A stretch of 64,000 nucleotides of DNA from Hallella mizrahii (GCF_009695775.1 NZ_VUNG01000010.1:1-64000); one strand, 5' to 3'; numbered from the stretch's first letter, positions 1 to 9,774 are shown. A program made the numbers and translations. Notes: generated by a model from the letters alone, not told the origin.

Positions 1-292
1 ACAGCAAACAAAAGGAATTATACGACATTGTGTTGCAAAATGACGCTAAAAAATAACGCGTCTTGAGAGAACTGTATCTAACTGACCATAAAATCGGTCT
101 TGGGTGGCGCAAAATAGGAAAACAGGAGAGCGAATGGCTTAGATATAAAAAAAATATGTCATGTAGAGCGAATGGCTTCCTTTTTTTGGCTTGTCGGGTT
201 GCTTTTTTTTCTTAGAAAGAAAGGCTTTGAGATGGGGAAGAGAAGGATTAGTTAAATATTAATAATAGTTTTAGATTTTAGGTGACGAAGTG
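1..292. other. Gene-poor left margin with a 14-bp direct repeat
   Basis: I see no credible gene here. AGAGCGAATGGCTT occurs twice, at 127-140 and 165-178 (38 bp apart), in AT-rich sequence. The stretch probably lies downstream of a gene outside the window. Confidence 0.4.
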
Positions 293-322
293 TTGCTTTC
301 TTGATAATAATTAGTAACTTTG
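293..322 (+). promoter_or_regulatory. Bacteroidetes-type promoter of tRNA-Arg
   Basis: The -7 box TAACTTTG (315-322) fits TAnnTTTG, and a TTG lies about 19 bp upstream (293-295). This is the Bacteroidetes housekeeping sigma promoter layout. It sits 25 bp before the tRNA. Confidence 0.75.
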
Positions 323-346
323 CATCTACTTTAATGAAAAGTACTT

Positions 347-421
347 GGTTCAGTAGCTCAGTTGGATTAGAGCAGCAGCCTTCTAAGCTGCGGGTCCCGG
401 GTTCGAACCCCGGCTGAATCA
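347..421 (+). tRNA. tRNA-Arg (anticodon TCT)
   Basis: A full cloverleaf is visible. The 7-bp acceptor stem is GGTTCAG with CTGAATC, and the D arm holds AGCTCAGTTGG. The anticodon stem GCAGC/GCTGC encloses the loop CTTCTAA, giving anticodon TCT, which reads AGA. The T arm has GGTTCGAACCC. The discriminator base is A, and the 3' CCA is not encoded, so it must be added after transcription. Confidence 0.96.
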
Positions 422-423
422 CA

Positions 424-466
424 TGAAGGGTTAAGCAACGAGCGTTGCTTAGCCCTTCATTCTTTT
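424..466 (+). terminator. Intrinsic terminator of tRNA-Arg
   Basis: A 15-bp stem (GAAGGGTTAAGCAAC with GTTGCTTAGCCCTTC, one G-U pair) with a GAGC loop is followed by TTCTTTTT. It starts just after the tRNA 3' end. Confidence 0.88.
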
Positions 467-474
467 TAGGGATA

Positions 475-493
475 GCCTCTGCAAAGCAGAGGC
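475..493. terminator. Short hairpin between tRNA terminator and uxa operon end
   Basis: GCCTCTGC-AAA-GCAGAGGC forms a perfect 8-bp stem with a 3-base loop. It lacks a clear T tract on either strand. It may help end leftward transcripts arriving from the uxa operon, but that is a guess. Confidence 0.35.
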
Positions 494-604
494 GAACAGA
501 ACGCAGCACTAATTGCTACAAGTTTTTTGGGGGGCGTCCTCGTCTTGCCCGGCTTTTAGGGACAGGGGCTACCTTGGTTCACCAGCCTTCCTACGTGCGG
601 AACC

Positions 605-1879
605 TTACTTGGCTTTTCTGACTCTCAAAGACACTGCATCTTTTGCTTTCCAGGCTTTCAAGGCACTGAACCATTGGTCGGCACTGTGATAGCCTTGCTC
701 CTCTTTGTCGCTACAGAAAGCGATGTAGTAGACGAGATGACCGCCGGGGATAGAGACGAGATAGCCGTCGTCGTACTGGGTATGAACGGTTTGGAGAATA
801 TTGGCTGGAGGAATGGAGATCGCCAAGCCTACGGTTTCCTTTTTATGTGTGAGCGTGTCCTTACCCGTGACTGGATAATCGGTGCCCCAGTTGGCGAGCA
901 GGCCATGGCCGTTTGTCCAACTTTGTTGACCCTTGATATGTGTAATACCTATAAAATAAGGAGTGGCGCGTATTTGGTCGGTGAGGTTGAAACCTTTCGG
1001 TACGGAAACTCTTACGTCCACTTTACAGTCACGGTGTCCTGCGATCATCGTGTAGCGGGTAGTGAGTGTGCGCGGCTCGGCTTCTGGTGTAGGTTTCCAA
1101 TTTTGGTCCGTGATCTCAACGATGCTACGGAGAGGCCCGTTCACAACGATGCGCTGGCGGCGGCTGTCACAGTCCGTGAAGCCTACGGGCTGTTTGCCGT
1201 CCCAACCGTTGAGGGCTCCGACGCCTACGCCATCTCTCACAGCAAGTACATCGTCGCCGTAGCCAGCAGCCAGCTGTACTGAGTCGGGATAGAACTCTGT
1301 GTCGTGGAGTTCCAACTGCCTTTTGCGCTTACCATAGATGTCGACCGATTGTCGTGGACTGCAATAGAAACGGTAAGCAGTAAGTTCACTCTCCAGTACG
1401 GCACCATGCTGATGGATGACAGGGAAGGGATTGGTACCCCGCAGCGAGGCGAACTCACTCAGATAGATGTCGTGCTTGTTCTTTGCCTTCACTTTGCTGT
1501 TGCGCAGGAGAATGTCGGCGAAGGTACGTTTGGCGTAGGTGTTTGGCATTGTCTTTCTCCATAGCGCGATGGTAGCCATGCTCGGTCCTTTTGCCTTTAT
1601 ATCGGCGAGGAAGAACAGATGATCAGCTCCTCCGTCACCATCCAAGTCGTCCATTTGTGAAGGTACTTCTTTGCCGTCTACAGTCACGCGGGCAGAGCGA
1701 TAGCCTTCCATACCGGGAATCTCCACGGGTGACTGCTGCAAAATCGTATAACCAGGATTTTGCAGTGTCACGGTCACAGTCTTGTCCTGTCCGACTGCTT
1801 GTAGCGAGAACAGGAGAGAGCCTACGAGCATCATGCTGCCTATGAAAGAATTAGAGGGGGAAAATCTCATATCAGTCAT
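605..1879 (-). CDS. DUF4861 family secreted protein of the galacturonate operon
   Basis: A 424-residue protein with an N-terminal signal peptide (hydrophobic stretch about residues 14-30, ending QAVGQD). The motif VPSQMDDLDGDGGADHLFF near residue 75 is typical of DUF4861, a family of unknown biochemical role found in Bacteroidetes loci for pectin and other uronic-acid polysaccharides. The start is 8 bp after the uxaA stop, so it is the last gene of the leftward uxa operon. A second in-frame ATG lies three codons in. A periplasmic role on a uronate oligosaccharide is inferred from context. The fold may be shared with carbohydrate-active beta-sandwich proteins, but I cannot test that here. Confidence 0.75.
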   Translation of the reverse strand: MTDMRFSPSNSFIGSMMLVGSLLFSLQAVGQDKTVTVTLQNPGYTILQQSPVEIPGMEGYRSARVTVDGKEVPSQMDDLDGDGGADHLFFLADIKAKGPSMATIALWRKTMPNTYAKRTFADILLRNSKVKAKNKHDIYLSEFASLRGTNPFPVIHQHGAVLESELTAYRFYCSPRQSVDIYGKRKRQLELHDTEFYPDSVQLAAGYGDDVLAVRDGVGVGALNGWDGKQPVGFTDCDSRRQRIVVNGPLRSIVEITDQNWKPTPEAEPRTLTTRYTMIAGHRDCKVDVRVSVPKGFNLTDQIRATPYFIGITHIKGQQSWTNGHGLLANWGTDYPVTGKDTLTHKKETVGLAISIPPANILQTVHTQYDDGYLVSIPGGHLVYYIAFCSDKEEQGYHSADQWFSALKAWKAKDAVSLRVRKAK

Positions 1880-1887
1880 TATTATAT

Positions 1888-3387
1888 TTAGAGCGTCACA
1901 CCATTCTTGAAGATGGCAAAGCCATGGATTCCGTTACGCTCAGCTTTTACCTTTTTACCACTTGCCACATCGAGGACGGTTTGGATGAAGTCGGGCAAAA
2001 GGTCTGTGATACTCTTGTCTTCCACGATGCTGCCAGCGTTGAAGTCAATCCAGTTGCCTTTGCGCTTGTAGAGAGAAGTGTTGGTAGATACTTTCAAGGT
2101 CGGCACAGCGGTAGCGAATGGTGTACCACGCCCTGTTGTGAACAGCACGATGTGGCATCCGGCAGCAGCCAAAGCTGTTGCTGCGACGAGGTCGTTGCCC
2201 GGAGCAGAGAGCAGATGAAGGCCGTGACCTTGCAGTCGCTCACCATATCCGAGGACTCCATAAACGGGTGATGATCCCGACTTCTGTGTGCATCCCAATG
2301 CTTTGTCTTCCAGTGTAGAGATGCCACCAGCTTTGTTTCCAGGTGAGGGATTCTCGCCCACGGGCTGGCCGTGGCTGAGGAAGTAATGCTTGAAGTTGTT
2401 GATGAGATGTTTTGTATCATCAAGAACCTGCTCGTTGATGCAACGTTGCATGAGCAAAGTTTCAGCGCCGAACATCTCAGGAACCTCAGTGAGAACCGTG
2501 GTCCCCCCCTGCTCATTGCAGAGCCAGTCGCTGAAAGCACCTACGAGAGGGTTGGCTGTAATACCTGAGAAGCCGTCGCTGCCGCCGCACTTCAGTCCGA
2601 TGCGCAGTTCAGAAGCCGGAATAGCAGTTCGCTGATCGTTGCGTGCTTTGTCATAGAGCTCCATCAGCATCTCTGTGCCCGTCTCCACTTCGTTGCCTTC
2701 CACTTCTTGGCAGACGAGCAGTTTGATGCGGTCGTGGCCGTAGTCACCGAGCAACTTTACGAACTCGTGCGGTTGGTTATTCTCACATCCCAGTCCTACG
2801 ATGAGCACGCCACCAGCATTTGGGTGAAGCACCAGGTCGCGAAGGATATGGCGTGTGTTTTCATTATCTTCACCGAGTTGTGAACAACCGTAGTTATGCG
2901 GGAAAGCCACGATGGCATCTACGCCTTCACCATTATTTGTCTGTGCTTTTACTTCCTCCACGATATTCTGTGCAATACCATTGACACAGCCTACCGTAGG
3001 GATTACCCACAGCTCGTTTCTCACACCAACCAGTCCGTTGGAGCGGCGATAACCTTGGAAGGAAGCATCGGGATGCGGTGTTGTCTTTTTCTGTGGCTGA
3101 ATGTGGATGTTGTCGTAGTTCAGCTCACCACTGAGATTTGTCTTGATGTCGTGGTCATCGAGCAGGGCTCCTTTTGCTATGTCGTGGATAGCGTGTCCGA
3201 TAGGGAAACCGTATTTTACGATCATCTCTCCCGTCTTGATGTCATGGAGAGCTATCTTGTGTCCGGGCACCACGTCAGTAACCAGTTTGAGTGCAGAGCC
3301 GTCGATGTCAACGATGTCGCCGGCCTTCATTGCTTTGATGGCTACGGCGACATTGTCTGTAGGGTTGATTTTAATTGCCTGTTTCAT
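1888..3387 (-). CDS. uxaA: Altronate dehydratase (UxaA family)
   Basis: About 499 residues. It dehydrates D-altronate to 2-keto-3-deoxygluconate in galacturonate breakdown. An N-terminal SAF-like domain (about 1-95) precedes the large UxaA catalytic domain, which carries GYRRSNGLVGVRN, HNYGCSQLGEDN and GLKCGGSDGFSGITANPLVG. The conserved Cys and His residues are those expected to bind metal. I chose the ATG at 3387 over an upstream ATG at 3414 because MKQAIKIN is a natural family start and lies 4 bp after the uxaB stop; the longer form would overlap uxaB. Its product is the substrate of kdgK in the same operon. Confidence 0.94.
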   Translation of the reverse strand: MKQAIKINPTDNVAVAIKAMKAGDIVDIDGSALKLVTDVVPGHKIALHDIKTGEMIVKYGFPIGHAIHDIAKGALLDDHDIKTNLSGELNYDNIHIQPQKKTTPHPDASFQGYRRSNGLVGVRNELWVIPTVGCVNGIAQNIVEEVKAQTNNGEGVDAIVAFPHNYGCSQLGEDNENTRHILRDLVLHPNAGGVLIVGLGCENNQPHEFVKLLGDYGHDRIKLLVCQEVEGNEVETGTEMLMELYDKARNDQRTAIPASELRIGLKCGGSDGFSGITANPLVGAFSDWLCNEQGGTTVLTEVPEMFGAETLLMQRCINEQVLDDTKHLINNFKHYFLSHGQPVGENPSPGNKAGGISTLEDKALGCTQKSGSSPVYGVLGYGERLQGHGLHLLSAPGNDLVAATALAAAGCHIVLFTTGRGTPFATAVPTLKVSTNTSLYKRKGNWIDFNAGSIVEDKSITDLLPDFIQTVLDVASGKKVKAERNGIHGFAIFKNGVTL

Positions 3388-3391
3388 CTTA

Positions 3392-4879
3392 TCACTTGTT
3401 GAGAACCGTCTCAATGGTCTTTCTCATGCCCGACTCTTGTATCTGCTGTAGATAGGAAGCCAGCAAGTCAGTCAGTCCGGGGATGTCATTGAGGTTACCT
3501 TGCTCTTTCCAAATCAAGTCTTGCGCGCCGAGCACACCTTCAGCGATGGTATGGCAATCGGCAGAAGCCCACAGTTGCTGGAGCAGTTCAAGGATTGCCG
3601 GATCGTCGTTGGGAGTGATTGCCGTGCCGTCTTCGCGTGTGCCACCTTTATAATAAGTGGTGATAGCAGCGAGACCGAGCACGATGGCTTTGGGCAGTTC
3701 ACCTTTCAACTTGGTGTATTGCTTCAGGGCAGGCAGGTCACGCGTCTTGAACTTCGGGAAGCTGTTGAGCATGATACTGGTCACCTGGTGGTCGATATAG
3801 GGATTCTTGAATCGCTGCAGCACGTCTTCGGCGAAGCGTGTGAGCTCGTCTTGTGGCAGTTCGAGCGTCGGCAGCAGTTCGTTGAACATGACCTGATGGA
3901 TGAATTTCCCGACGAGTTCATCGTTGCAGGCATCTCTGACGATATTGATGCCGGAGAGGAAAGCCACAGGCGAGAGGACAGTATGCGGACCGTTGAGCAG
4001 CGTTGTCTTGCGCAGATGATAAGGAGCTTCGTTGTCGGTGAGTACTACGTTGAGACCAGCTTTGCGTGCCGGCCACTCCTCGTCAAGTTGCTCAATGGAG
4101 ATATTCTTGTCGTGTTCGATGACCCAAAGGTGGAAGATCTCGCCTTGCACCATAGCAGCGTCCTTGTAGCCGATACGTTGCCACAGTTGTTGCTCGTCGT
4201 TGTGGGGATAACCGTTGACGATGCGGTCGACAAGCGTGGTGCAGATTGGGCAGCAGCAGGCAATCCATTTGCGGAATCCCTCAGCGTCGTCGAGGTCATC
4301 GTGCCACAAGTCGATGTATTGGTTGATGCAATCTTTGAGGTGATGTCCGTTGCCGAAGATCAGCTCACAAGGCAGGATGATGAGTCCCTTCTTAGTGTCG
4401 CCGTTGAAACAAGAATAGCGGCGATAGAGCAGCTGCGTGAGTTTGGCGGGGTAGGAGGCAGGCGGTGTGTCGCTCAGCTTGCACGTGTTGTCGAAGGCAA
4501 TACCGGCCTCTGTGGTGTTGGAGATGACAAAGCGCATCTCGGGCTGCTCGGCCAGTGCCATGAACGCGTCGTATTGTGTATAGGGATTCAGTGCGCGGCT
4601 GACGCTGCTGATTCGTTGGCAGGTGTTTACTTGCTCGTTGCCTTTCAGTCCGAGCAGGTTGACATGGTAGAGGCAGTCCTGTGCACGTAATGTCTCGATA
4701 TGGTTACGCTCGCGTGGTTGCACGATGACGACAGAACCGTTGAATGCCGTCTTGTCGTTCATTTCCTGGATCATCCAGTCCACAAACGCTCTGAGGAAGT
4801 TACCCTCACCAAACTGTATCACACGCTCCGGTGCTTCTGCTTTCGGAGCCGTGTGTCTGTTGAGAATATTGTTAGTCAT
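3392..4879 (-). CDS. uxaB: Tagaturonate reductase (altronate oxidoreductase)
   Basis: A 495-residue member of the mannitol/altronate dehydrogenase family. It reduces D-tagaturonate to D-altronate with NADH. The N-terminal signature VIQFGEGNFLRAFVDWMI (residues about 20-37) is the nucleotide-binding region typical of UxaB. The downstream block with NGPHTVLSP and the helical C-terminal domain also match. It sits between the exuT-like transporter and uxaA. A hairpin and tandem repeat in the 109-bp gap upstream suggest partial uncoupling from the transporter. Length is normal for the family. Confidence 0.94.
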   Translation of the reverse strand: MTNNILNRHTAPKAEAPERVIQFGEGNFLRAFVDWMIQEMNDKTAFNGSVVIVQPRERNHIETLRAQDCLYHVNLLGLKGNEQVNTCQRISSVSRALNPYTQYDAFMALAEQPEMRFVISNTTEAGIAFDNTCKLSDTPPASYPAKLTQLLYRRYSCFNGDTKKGLIILPCELIFGNGHHLKDCINQYIDLWHDDLDDAEGFRKWIACCCPICTTLVDRIVNGYPHNDEQQLWQRIGYKDAAMVQGEIFHLWVIEHDKNISIEQLDEEWPARKAGLNVVLTDNEAPYHLRKTTLLNGPHTVLSPVAFLSGINIVRDACNDELVGKFIHQVMFNELLPTLELPQDELTRFAEDVLQRFKNPYIDHQVTSIMLNSFPKFKTRDLPALKQYTKLKGELPKAIVLGLAAITTYYKGGTREDGTAITPNDDPAILELLQQLWASADCHTIAEGVLGAQDLIWKEQGNLNDIPGLTDLLASYLQQIQESGMRKTIETVLNK

Positions 4880-4916
4880 AGATTCAGTATATATAAAATA
4901 AGGTGTAGTAAAAATG

Positions 4917-4943
4917 GGACCACCTATTTATATGAGGTGGTCC
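4917..4943 (-). terminator. Hairpin between exuT-like gene and uxaB
   Basis: GGACCACCT and AGGTGGTCC form a perfect 9-bp stem around a 9-base AT loop. Read leftward it is followed by CATTTTTAC, so it looks like a weak intrinsic terminator or attenuator inside the operon. It may set uxaB-uxaA levels below those of the upstream genes. Confidence 0.55.
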
Positions 4944-4979
4944 AATGTGTACTATATTAATAATGTGTACTATATCAAT
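4944..4979. repeat. Two 18-bp tandem copies before uxaB
   Basis: AATGTGTACTATATTAAT is followed directly by AATGTGTACTATATCAAT (one mismatch). The pair fills the space between the exuT-like stop and the hairpin at 4917-4943. It could be a protein-binding site or simple slippage; I cannot tell which. Confidence 0.6.
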
Positions 4980-4988
4980 AAGGAGTCG

Positions 4989-6446
4989 TTATGGTACGAT
5001 CTTCTTATATTTCGGAACAAGAGTCTTCATGATCGACCAGGCGATGAGATAGGCCACCGCGCAGATACAGAACACGATCATGTACCCAGCAGGTTTCCCC
5101 TCGAAGCCCAGGAAGGAGAACGAGCTGCCAGCTTTCTCGGCATAGTCGAAGAGAATACCAGAACCTTGGTTGATCATATAGGAGCCGATGCCACCGGCCA
5201 TGGTACCCACGCCCGTGATGGTAGCAACTGTTGACTTGGGGAACATGTCGCCGATAGTAGAGTAGAGGTTGGCCGACCATGCCTGATGTCCGGCACCGGC
5301 GATGCCGATGATGACAGCGGGGAAGATAGCACCATACTGCCCGAGTGGCTGAGCCAGCAGAGCCGTCAGAGGCATGAAGGCGAAGATGAGCATGGCTAGC
5401 ATACGTCCGCCGTAAGGATCCATGCCACGCTTCTCCACAAACAACTTAGGCAGATAGCCACCGAAGATAGAGACCACCGTGACGATGAAATACAGGATAA
5501 AGATGAGCGTGGCGCCCTCTTTTGAGGCCGAAGGATAGTGGTAGACATCGCTAAAGTATGCAGGAGCCCAGAACAGGTAGAACCACCACACACCGTCAGT
5601 GAAGAATTTACCGGCGATAAACTCCCATGTCTGCCGATAGGTGAGACACTTGAGCAGTGGTATCGTCTTTTCTGCTTTCTCGTCAGCCTTTGCCTTGTCA
5701 GCCTCCTTCTCGTCGTCCTGATGGATGTATGCAAGCTCAGCCGCATTGACATGCTTGGACTTTTCGGGCTTCTCGTACCATTCCAACCAAAAGAACACCC
5801 AGATGAAGCCGAGCGCACCGATGATGATGAATGCACTCTCCCATCCCCATGCCTTGGCGATGAACGGGATGGTAGCCGGAGCAGCCAGTGCGCCTACCGA
5901 AGCACCGCTGTTGAAGATTGCCGTGGAGAGTGCACGGTCCTTTTTCGGGAAATATTCTGCCGTCACCTTGATGGCAGAGGGGAAGTTGCCCGACTCACCA
6001 ATGGCCAGGATCATGCGGCAGCCCAAGAAGAGATATACAGAAATGGTAGAGATAGAGAGCGCAAGTGCGGAGCCTTGCTTCACGGCGTGGAGTGCCTCCA
6101 CGCTGTCCAGACCCTCGATCTCCATCGTCAGCCATCCACATCCTGCATGGAGGCAGGCACCTGCAGACCAGATGATGATGGCGAGCAAATAGCCTTTCTT
6201 TGTTCCCAAGCGGTCAATGGCAGTACCTGCGAAGAGGCTCACCGCAGCATAGAACAGCGAGAACCATCCCGTGATCATACCATAGTCGCTATCAGTCCAG
6301 TGAAATTCCGGGGCGATGAAGTCCTTCCATGTCAGCGAGAGCACCTGACGGTCGAGATAGTTGACCGTGGTGGCGACGAAGAGGAGTGCACAGAGATACC
6401 ATCTCCAGTTCGTCTTTACATCGTTTTTGATAGTACTTCCGTTCAT
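4989..6446 (-). CDS. exuT: MFS hexuronate transporter (ExuT-like)
   Basis: A 485-residue major facilitator with about 12 membrane helices. It begins with a cytoplasmic N-terminus and the motif [12 protein letters not shown], typical of the anion:cation symporter branch that imports galacturonate and glucuronate. A charged cytoplasmic loop (about 225-265, rich in Glu, Lys and Asp) separates the two six-helix bundles. Its ATG overlaps the eda stop by 4 bp (ATGA), so translation is probably coupled. It would bring monomeric uronate, released by periplasmic or outer-membrane enzymes, across the inner membrane. Substrate specificity is inferred from the operon; the exact uronate is not proven. Confidence 0.88.
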   Translation of the reverse strand: MNGSTIKNDVKTNWRWYLCALLFVATTVNYLDRQVLSLTWKDFIAPEFHWTDSDYGMITGWFSLFYAAVSLFAGTAIDRLGTKKGYLLAIIIWSAGACLHAGCGWLTMEIEGLDSVEALHAVKQGSALALSISTISVYLFLGCRMILAIGESGNFPSAIKVTAEYFPKKDRALSTAIFNSGASVGALAAPATIPFIAKAWGWESAFIIIGALGFIWVFFWLEWYEKPEKSKHVNAAELAYIHQDDEKEADKAKADEKAEKTIPLLKCLTYRQTWEFIAGKFFTDGVWWFYLFWAPAYFSDVYHYPSASKEGATLIFILYFIVTVVSIFGGYLPKLFVEKRGMDPYGGRMLAMLIFAFMPLTALLAQPLGQYGAIFPAVIIGIAGAGHQAWSANLYSTIGDMFPKSTVATITGVGTMAGGIGSYMINQGSGILFDYAEKAGSSFSFLGFEGKPAGYMIVFCICAVAYLIAWSIMKTLVPKYKKIVP

Positions 6447-7120
6447 GCGCGTTGCTTCTTAGCATTCTGAATGATGTCGATGCACTGCTTGCAGAGCTCG
6501 GTGATAGCGTTCCAGTCGCCCTTTGCAACTACCTCTTTTGGGAAGAGTTTCGACCCCATGCCCACACAGTAGGCACCGGCCTTGATCCATCCTTCGAGGT
6601 TCTCCTGTGTAGGAGCCACGCCGCCAGTGACCATGATCTTCGACCAGGGGCAGGGAGCCATGAGATCCTTGATGAAGCGTGGGCCATAGACATCGCCGGG
6701 GAACACCTTGGTCAGGTCGGCACCCAGCTCCTGAGCCTTGCCGATCTCGCTGACGGTGCCACAGCCCGGGCAATAGGGGACGAGACGACGGTTGCATACC
6801 GGAGCCACGTCGGGGTTGAAGAGCGGACCTACAATGAAGTTCGCACCGAGCTGAATGTACAGTGCAGCGGTAGGAGCGTCGACGACAGTGCCGGCACCCA
6901 AGGCCAGCTCAGGGCATTCCTTGTCGGCCCATTTCACCAGTTCGCCGAATACTTCGTGTGCAAAGTCGCCACGGTTTGTGAACTCAAAGGCGCGCACGCC
7001 ACCTTCGTAGCAAGCTTTGATTACCTTTTTAGCGACTTCGGCGTCAGCATTATAGTATACGGGTACCATACCGGTGGCTCCGATTTTCTGAAGAACTTGT
7101 ATTTTGTCAAATTTAGCCAT
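6443..7120 (-). CDS. eda: KHG/KDPG aldolase
   Basis: A 225-residue class I aldolase that splits 2-keto-3-deoxy-6-phosphogluconate into pyruvate and glyceraldehyde-3-phosphate. Visible family motifs are [24 protein letters not shown] and [12 protein letters not shown], where the Lys is the expected Schiff-base residue and the Glu of FEFTNR the catalytic acid/base. It is the last step of the pathway formed by its neighbours. It is separated from kdgK by 93 bp and overlaps the exuT-like start by 4 bp. Confidence 0.95.
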   Translation of the reverse strand: MAKFDKIQVLQKIGATGMVPVYYNADAEVAKKVIKACYEGGVRAFEFTNRGDFAHEVFGELVKWADKECPELALGAGTVVDAPTAALYIQLGANFIVGPLFNPDVAPVCNRRLVPYCPGCGTVSEIGKAQELGADLTKVFPGDVYGPRFIKDLMAPCPWSKIMVTGGVAPTQENLEGWIKAGAYCVGMGSKLFPKEVVAKGDWNAITELCKQCIDIIQNAKKQRA

Positions 7121-7213
7121 GATTGTAGTAATGATATTGGTTGATGGAAATGATAGGAAACCATCGTACGGGCAAACAATGAATTGTCCGTACGGTGGTA
7201 TATTTTTTATTGT

Positions 7214-8236
7214 TTATCGCTGGACTCTACCGTTGGCGTTACCTGCGGCGAGACTCTCCACCTCCTCTTTCGATACGAGGTTGAAGTCACCGTTGATGGT
7301 ATGCTTCAGTGCAGAGGCTGCGACAGCAAACTCCAGGGCCTCGCCCTGAGTAGGCTTGGTGAGCAGTCCGTGGATGAGTCCGCCGGCGAAGGAGTCACCA
7401 CCGCCTACGCGGTCGATGATCGGCTCAATGTCGTAGTGACGGCTCTCATAGAATTCCTCACCATTATAGATGAGTGCTTTCCAACCGTTGTGCGTAGCGG
7501 AGTAAGACTCACGCAGTGTGGAGACGACATATTTAAATCCGAAGGTCTTTGCCATTTGCTCGAAGATCTTATGGTATCCGGCAGCGTCGGTCTTACCGCC
7601 TTCAATGTCAGCGTCGGGTTTGAATCCCAGGCAGAGCATAGCGTCCTCCTCGTTGCCGATGCACACGTCGACGTACTGCATGAGCGGGCGCATGATGGAG
7701 ATAGCCTTTTCCGACGTCCAGAGTTTCTTGCGGAAGTTGAGGTCTACCGACACTGTCACGCCGTGGCGCTTGGCAGCTTCGCAGGCAGCCTTCACGATAT
7801 CGGCGGCGTTGTCGCTGATTGCCGGCGTGATGCCTGACCAATGGAACCACTGAGCACCCTCGAAGATCTCGTCGAAGTCAAACTCCTCAGGGCGTGCCTC
7901 AGCGATGGCAGAGTGTGCTCGGTCGTAGATGACCTTGCTGGGGCGCATGGAGGCTCCCGTCTCAGCGTAGTAGATGCCCACGCGCTCACCGCCACGTACG
8001 ATGTGGCTTGTGCCGACACCATAGCGGCGCATGGCGTTGAGGGCCAGCTGTCCGATTTCGTGCTTAGGGAGTTTGGTGACAAAGTCGGCATCGTGACCGT
8101 AGTTGGCGAGGCTGATGGCCACGTTGGCCTCACCACCTCCGGGGATCACACGAAAGTGATCACTCTGTATGAATCGGTCGTTGCCTTCTGGAGACAGGCG
8201 CAGCATGAGCTCGCCCAATGTTACTATTTTTGCCAT
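7214..8236 (-). CDS. kdgK: 2-keto-3-deoxygluconate kinase (PfkB family)
   Basis: About 340 residues. It phosphorylates 2-keto-3-deoxygluconate to KDPG. The PfkB signatures are present: GGGEANVAISLANYG near residue 37 and the C-terminal DRVGGGDSFAGGLIHG, containing the catalytic Asp and the anion hole. I place the start at the ATG at 8236 (MAKIVTLGELMLRLSP), which begins the family fold. An upstream in-frame ATG at 8299 would add 21 residues of AT-rich spacer. It lies 84 bp downstream of uxaC and feeds eda. Confidence 0.94.
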   Translation of the reverse strand: MAKIVTLGELMLRLSPEGNDRFIQSDHFRVIPGGGEANVAISLANYGHDADFVTKLPKHEIGQLALNAMRRYGVGTSHIVRGGERVGIYYAETGASMRPSKVIYDRAHSAIAEARPEEFDFDEIFEGAQWFHWSGITPAISDNAADIVKAACEAAKRHGVTVSVDLNFRKKLWTSEKAISIMRPLMQYVDVCIGNEEDAMLCLGFKPDADIEGGKTDAAGYHKIFEQMAKTFGFKYVVSTLRESYSATHNGWKALIYNGEEFYESRHYDIEPIIDRVGGGDSFAGGLIHGLLTKPTQGEALEFAVAASALKHTINGDFNLVSKEEVESLAAGNANGRVQR

Positions 8237-8320
8237 ATTCTCTTGATATTTGATAATTGCTAATATAATATATACGAATACAAAGAAGCGTTTGCGCAAA
8301 CCAAGCCTTCTTGTCTTCGC

Positions 8321-9736
8321 TTAGAAATTGAAGAAGTTCTTTGCATTGTAGTAGCTGATGTCCTCCACCATTTGGTTGACGCGCTTCTCCTCAAAGCCGT
8401 CGTAAGGGATCTCGCCGTTCTCGATGTCGTTGCCGATGAGGTTACAGAGAATTCGTCGGAAATATTCGTGGCGTGGATAGGAGAGGAATGAGCGTGAGTC
8501 GGTGAGCATACCGACGAATCGGCTTAGCAGTCCGAGCAACGACAGAGCGTTGAGTTGTTTGGTGATGCCATCCTTTTGGTCGAGGAACCACCATCCCGAT
8601 CCCCATTGGATCTTGCCGGGCATCGAGCCGTCCTGGAAGTTTCCGAGCATCGTAGCCATCACCTCGTTGGCACAGGGGTTGAGGTTGTAGAGTATCGTCT
8701 TGGTCAGATGTCCCTCTAAGTCGAGACGGTTGAGGAAGGCCGAGCAGCTCTTTGCCGTGTTGAACTCGCCGATGGAGTCGAAGCCAGTGTCGGGTCCGAG
8801 TTGGCGGAACATACGTGTGTTATTGTTGCGGATGGCACCATAGTGGTATTGCTGCGCCCATCCGGCCTCGTAGTCCTGTACGGCGAAGACATAGAGCATA
8901 GCACTCTTGAACTTCAGCACCTCTTCGTGTGAGAGTTCCTTCCCGGCGTAGACCTTATCAAAGATGTCGTTGATCTCCTGGTCGGTGTATTCTTCAGCAT
9001 AGAACTCCTCGATGCCGTGGTCGGAGAGACGGCACCCCATGGTGCTGAAGAAGTCGTGACGTTGTTGCAGAGCGTCCACGTAGTCCTGGAAGTTGCTGAT
9101 ATTCTTTCCCGAAGCGGCAGAGAGTTTTTCCACATATTCTCGGAAAGCCAGTGCGCTCTCCGGTGCCATGGCTTTGTCTGGTCTCCATGCCGGTAGCATG
9201 CGTGTCTTGAGTTCGCTCTTTGCCACGATGCTGTGATAGTGGAGGTCATCGATAGGATCGTCGGTGGTGCACACCGTCTCCACATTATATTTATTGAGCA
9301 GTCCCCACGGTGTGAGTGCGGGATCGTTGGCGAGTTTGTCGTTGCACTCGTCAAAGATCTCGCGTGCTGTCTCCGGGTTGAGGCGCTTGTTGATGCCGAA
9401 AGCCGTTTTCAGTTCCAGGTGGGTCCAGTGGTAGAGGGGGTTGCGGAACGTGTAAGGCACCGTCTCTGCCCACTTTTCAAATTTCTCCCAATCGCTGGTG
9501 TCTTTGCCAGTACAGTATTTCTCCGGAATGCCGTTGCTGCGCATTGCGCGCCACTTATAGTGATCGCCGCCGAGCCACACTTCCGTGATGGTGCGGAATC
9601 GTTTGTTCTCGGCAACTTGCTGAGGAACGAGATGACAGTGATAATCGATGATGGGCATCTTGGCAGCATGCTCGTGATAGAGTTTCTGTGCAGTTTCTGT
9701 TTGCAGCAGAAAGTTCTCATCCATGAATTGTTTCAT
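8321..9736 (-). CDS. uxaC: Glucuronate/galacturonate isomerase
   Basis: About 471 residues of the amidohydrolase-like UxaC family. It isomerises D-galacturonate to tagaturonate (and glucuronate to fructuronate), the entry step of the pathway. The N-terminal DYHCHL motif holds the metal-binding His pair, and RFVGMLTDSRSFLSYPRHEYFRR lies near the C-terminus. I chose the ATG at 9736 (MKQFMDENFLLQTETA) because the -7 promoter box at 9767-9774 places transcription start near 9759, below the other candidate ATG at 9769. It is the first gene of the leftward operon. Confidence 0.95.
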   Translation of the reverse strand: MKQFMDENFLLQTETAQKLYHEHAAKMPIIDYHCHLVPQQVAENKRFRTITEVWLGGDHYKWRAMRSNGIPEKYCTGKDTSDWEKFEKWAETVPYTFRNPLYHWTHLELKTAFGINKRLNPETAREIFDECNDKLANDPALTPWGLLNKYNVETVCTTDDPIDDLHYHSIVAKSELKTRMLPAWRPDKAMAPESALAFREYVEKLSAASGKNISNFQDYVDALQQRHDFFSTMGCRLSDHGIEEFYAEEYTDQEINDIFDKVYAGKELSHEEVLKFKSAMLYVFAVQDYEAGWAQQYHYGAIRNNNTRMFRQLGPDTGFDSIGEFNTAKSCSAFLNRLDLEGHLTKTILYNLNPCANEVMATMLGNFQDGSMPGKIQWGSGWWFLDQKDGITKQLNALSLLGLLSRFVGMLTDSRSFLSYPRHEYFRRILCNLIGNDIENGEIPYDGFEEKRVNQMVEDISYYNAKNFFNF

Positions 9737-9766
9737 TTGCTTTTTGAGATTGGTTGATTGTTTCTG

Positions 9767-9774
9767 CAAAGATA
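9767..9774 (-). promoter_or_regulatory. -7 box of the uxaC operon
   Basis: Read leftward, TATCTTTG fits TAnnTTTG and is followed by GCAG about 30 bp before the uxaC ATG. No clear -33 TTG is seen at the right spacing, which is common for promoters that need an activator. Confidence 0.65.

Noticed and set aside
252..509. 85-codon leftward frame over the tRNA
   Set aside because: It reads through the complement of the tRNA and its terminator.
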